A stretch of 32,472 nt of DNA from positions 1-32,472 of the forward strand of contig CALGGE010000027.1 in the NCBI GenBank assembly GCA_937916125.1, read 5' to 3'. Made by a program: the position numbers and the translations under genes. Shown here one piece after another: positions 31,573 to 32,472 of this stretch. The stretch's first letter is position 1, and the number at the start of each line of letters is the position of its first letter. The notes beneath the pieces were generated by a model that was given only the letters and a program-made list of their open reading frames with translations, searched no databases and had not been told where the DNA came from. Origin of the DNA: an uncultured Elusimicrobia bacterium. Its GTDB lineage: Bacteria > Elusimicrobiota > Endomicrobiia > Endomicrobiales > Endomicrobiaceae.

Positions 31573-32280
31573 ATGAATAATGAACTTAATAATGCAAATC
31601 AGGAACAGGAAATAGATTTCAGTTTCTATTTTTCCGTAATACTTAAAAGAATTTGGCTGTTGGCGGGTTTCGTTTTTGTAGGTGTTTTGGCTGCGTTGGC
31701 GGTAAATACTTTTATGCAACCTGTTTATAAATCGACGGTCCTTATGATGATAGACAGAGAAAAAGCGGGCAAAATCGAAACTACGTCGTTCGGTTCTTGG
31801 GCAAGCGATGAAGACTATTACAGAACTCAGTACAAACTTTTGGAATCCCGTTCGTTATTGGAAAAAGTTTGTAACAAATTGAATCTTTCTCAATATCCGG
31901 AATTTGCTTCCGGCACGGTTTGGCTTCAACTGAAAAATCATATAAAAATCGTTCCTATAACAAGAAGTCGTCTTGTAAATTTGGAAGTGGAATCTTTCGA
32001 CAGACAGCTTTCTACCGATATTGCAAATACCATAGCTAAAACTTTTGTTGAGGATAATTTAACAAACAGAATATCGATAGCAAAGGATGTTATAGCCGCT
32101 TTGGAAGCTACCGAAAGAAGCCAAAAACAGCAGGAACTTTTAAACTCCATGCCACAGGTGGTTAACAGCGATTTTATTAAAAATTTAAAAAGACAGGAGA
32201 TTGATTTCTCCTGTCTTTTTGTTTTTCTGTATGTTTGTTATGACATTACGCAAACCAGCCTTGCAGATTCCGGTCTGTGA
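31573..32280 (+). CDS. Wzz/Wzc-like chain-length protein, broken at its 3' side
   Basis: Inner-membrane co-polymerase that sets polysaccharide chain length. One membrane helix (IWLLAGFVFVGVLAALAVNT) lies near residues 30-50, then the periplasmic Wzz part with YKSTVLMMIDRE and DEDYYRTQYKLLESRSLLEKV. Up to about residue 209 (NSDFIKNLKRQEI) the sequence fits the family, in which a long coiled coil, second helix and often a kinase domain follow. From about 32203 the frame reads into a hairpin and unrelated GC-rich DNA and stops at 32280, giving a foreign tail of about 25 residues. The native gene is truncated here. GAGGA precedes the ATG, 30 bases after the Wza-like stop. Confidence 0.8.
   Translation: MNNELNNANQEQEIDFSFYFSVILKRIWLLAGFVFVGVLAALAVNTFMQPVYKSTVLMMIDREKAGKIETTSFGSWASDEDYYRTQYKLLESRSLLEKVCNKLNLSQYPEFASGTVWLQLKNHIKIVPITRSRLVNLEVESFDRQLSTDIANTIAKTFVEDNLTNRISIAKDVIAALEATERSQKQQELLNSMPQVVNSDFIKNLKRQEIDFSCLFVFLYVCYDITQTSLADSGL
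32187..32220. terminator. Bidirectional terminator-like inverted repeat at the sequence junction
   Basis: AAAAAGACAGGAGA (32187-32200) and its exact complement (32207-32220) form a 14-bp stem with a six-base loop and A/T tails on both sides. It is a good terminator for the minus-strand gene to its right. Its left arm is at the same time sense codons (Lys-Arg-Gln-Glu) of the Wzz-like gene. Confidence 0.8.
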
Positions 32281-32472
32281 TATGCGGTTCCATTGCGGCA
32301 GCAAGGGCGGGCACTGCATCGGTCAGATATTGCATTGCATCTTCAGTCAGCGGAAGCTCTGCGATTGCCTGCCGCATGGCAGCTTCGAGATCCTGCTTTG
32401 TTCTGCCGGAAAACTGCGCGATCAGTGCATCGGCGGTTTCCTCCGGCAGCAGAATGGCATTGTCCGGACAGC
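32246..32472 (-). CDS. C-terminal end of an unidentified minus-strand gene, GC-rich
   Basis: Reading from the right edge on the minus strand, 74 codons without a stop end at TAA (32248-32246). The residues start CPDNAILLPEETADALIA and end DRNLQGWFA. They are rich in Ala, Glu and Leu, with no motif I recognise. Codons are GC-rich (CTG, GCC, CCG), unlike every other gene here, and this is the only minus-strand gene. No start is visible because the gene continues past the window. The style fits a higher-GC gut bacterium or its phage, but that is a guess. Confidence 0.65.
   Translation of the reverse strand, partial: CPDNAILLPEETADALIAQFSGRTKQDLEAAMRQAIAELPLTEDAMQYLTDAVPALAAAMEPHITDRNLQGWFA

Overview
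The window reads as an AT-rich, Gram-negative, probably anaerobic and gut-associated bacterial chromosome. Its genes are packed head to tail and, apart from a foreign-looking 3' tip, all lie on the + strand. A type IV pilin, a Re-type citrate synthase next to aconitase, the gap-pgk-secG order and an outer-membrane polysaccharide export cluster are compatible with Elusimicrobiota (Elusimicrobium/Endomicrobium-like). That placement is inference from gene content and style; no marker here settles it.

Layout. 1-386: 3' end of a type IV pilin-like gene and its terminator. 495-5172: probable Re-citrate synthase, aconitase and ProA, which fit a route from oxaloacetate and acetyl-CoA through citrate to glutamate and proline. 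5434-9770: a large TPR/coiled-coil membrane protein coupled to nadD, yqeK and a degenerate LytR-like protein. 9825-14426: a GH94-like phosphorylase, a small secreted protein, and rfbC and rfbD for dTDP-L-rhamnose. 14492-17318: nadC, rsmE, mtaB. 17579-20631: gap, pgk, secG, tRNA-Leu(GAG), tRNA-Gly(GCC). 20813-24927: aroE, a PIN/TRAM protein, recX, purH. 24971-28347: a phospholipase D-like protein, lipA, a DUF192 protein and a tiny membrane protein. 28474 to about 32205: a surface polysaccharide locus with a FecR-like secreted protein, an outer-membrane barrel, a low-molecular-weight tyrosine phosphatase, a Wza-like export lipoprotein and a Wzz-like chain-length protein.

Three features stand out. 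(1) The promoter before the polysaccharide locus has exact TTGACA and TATAAT boxes separated by 18 bp that include an uninterrupted run of 14 T, the design of a slipped-strand phase-variation switch. (2) Three intergenic loci (5171-5433, 17311-17462, 23088-23288) carry the same mosaic repeat: paired 35-bp modules of exactly five heptamers, octamer runs, and hairpin modules whose two arms change together. The repeats reach into neighbouring genes and overlap or supply their stop codons. (3) The Wzz reading frame breaks at a terminator-like inverted repeat at about 32187-32220. Beyond it lies GC-rich DNA with a minus-strand gene end, best read as an assembly chimera or a recent insertion.

No CRISPR array, transposase, integrase, rRNA gene or recognised defence system was seen. 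No gene-free stretch exceeds 300 bases.
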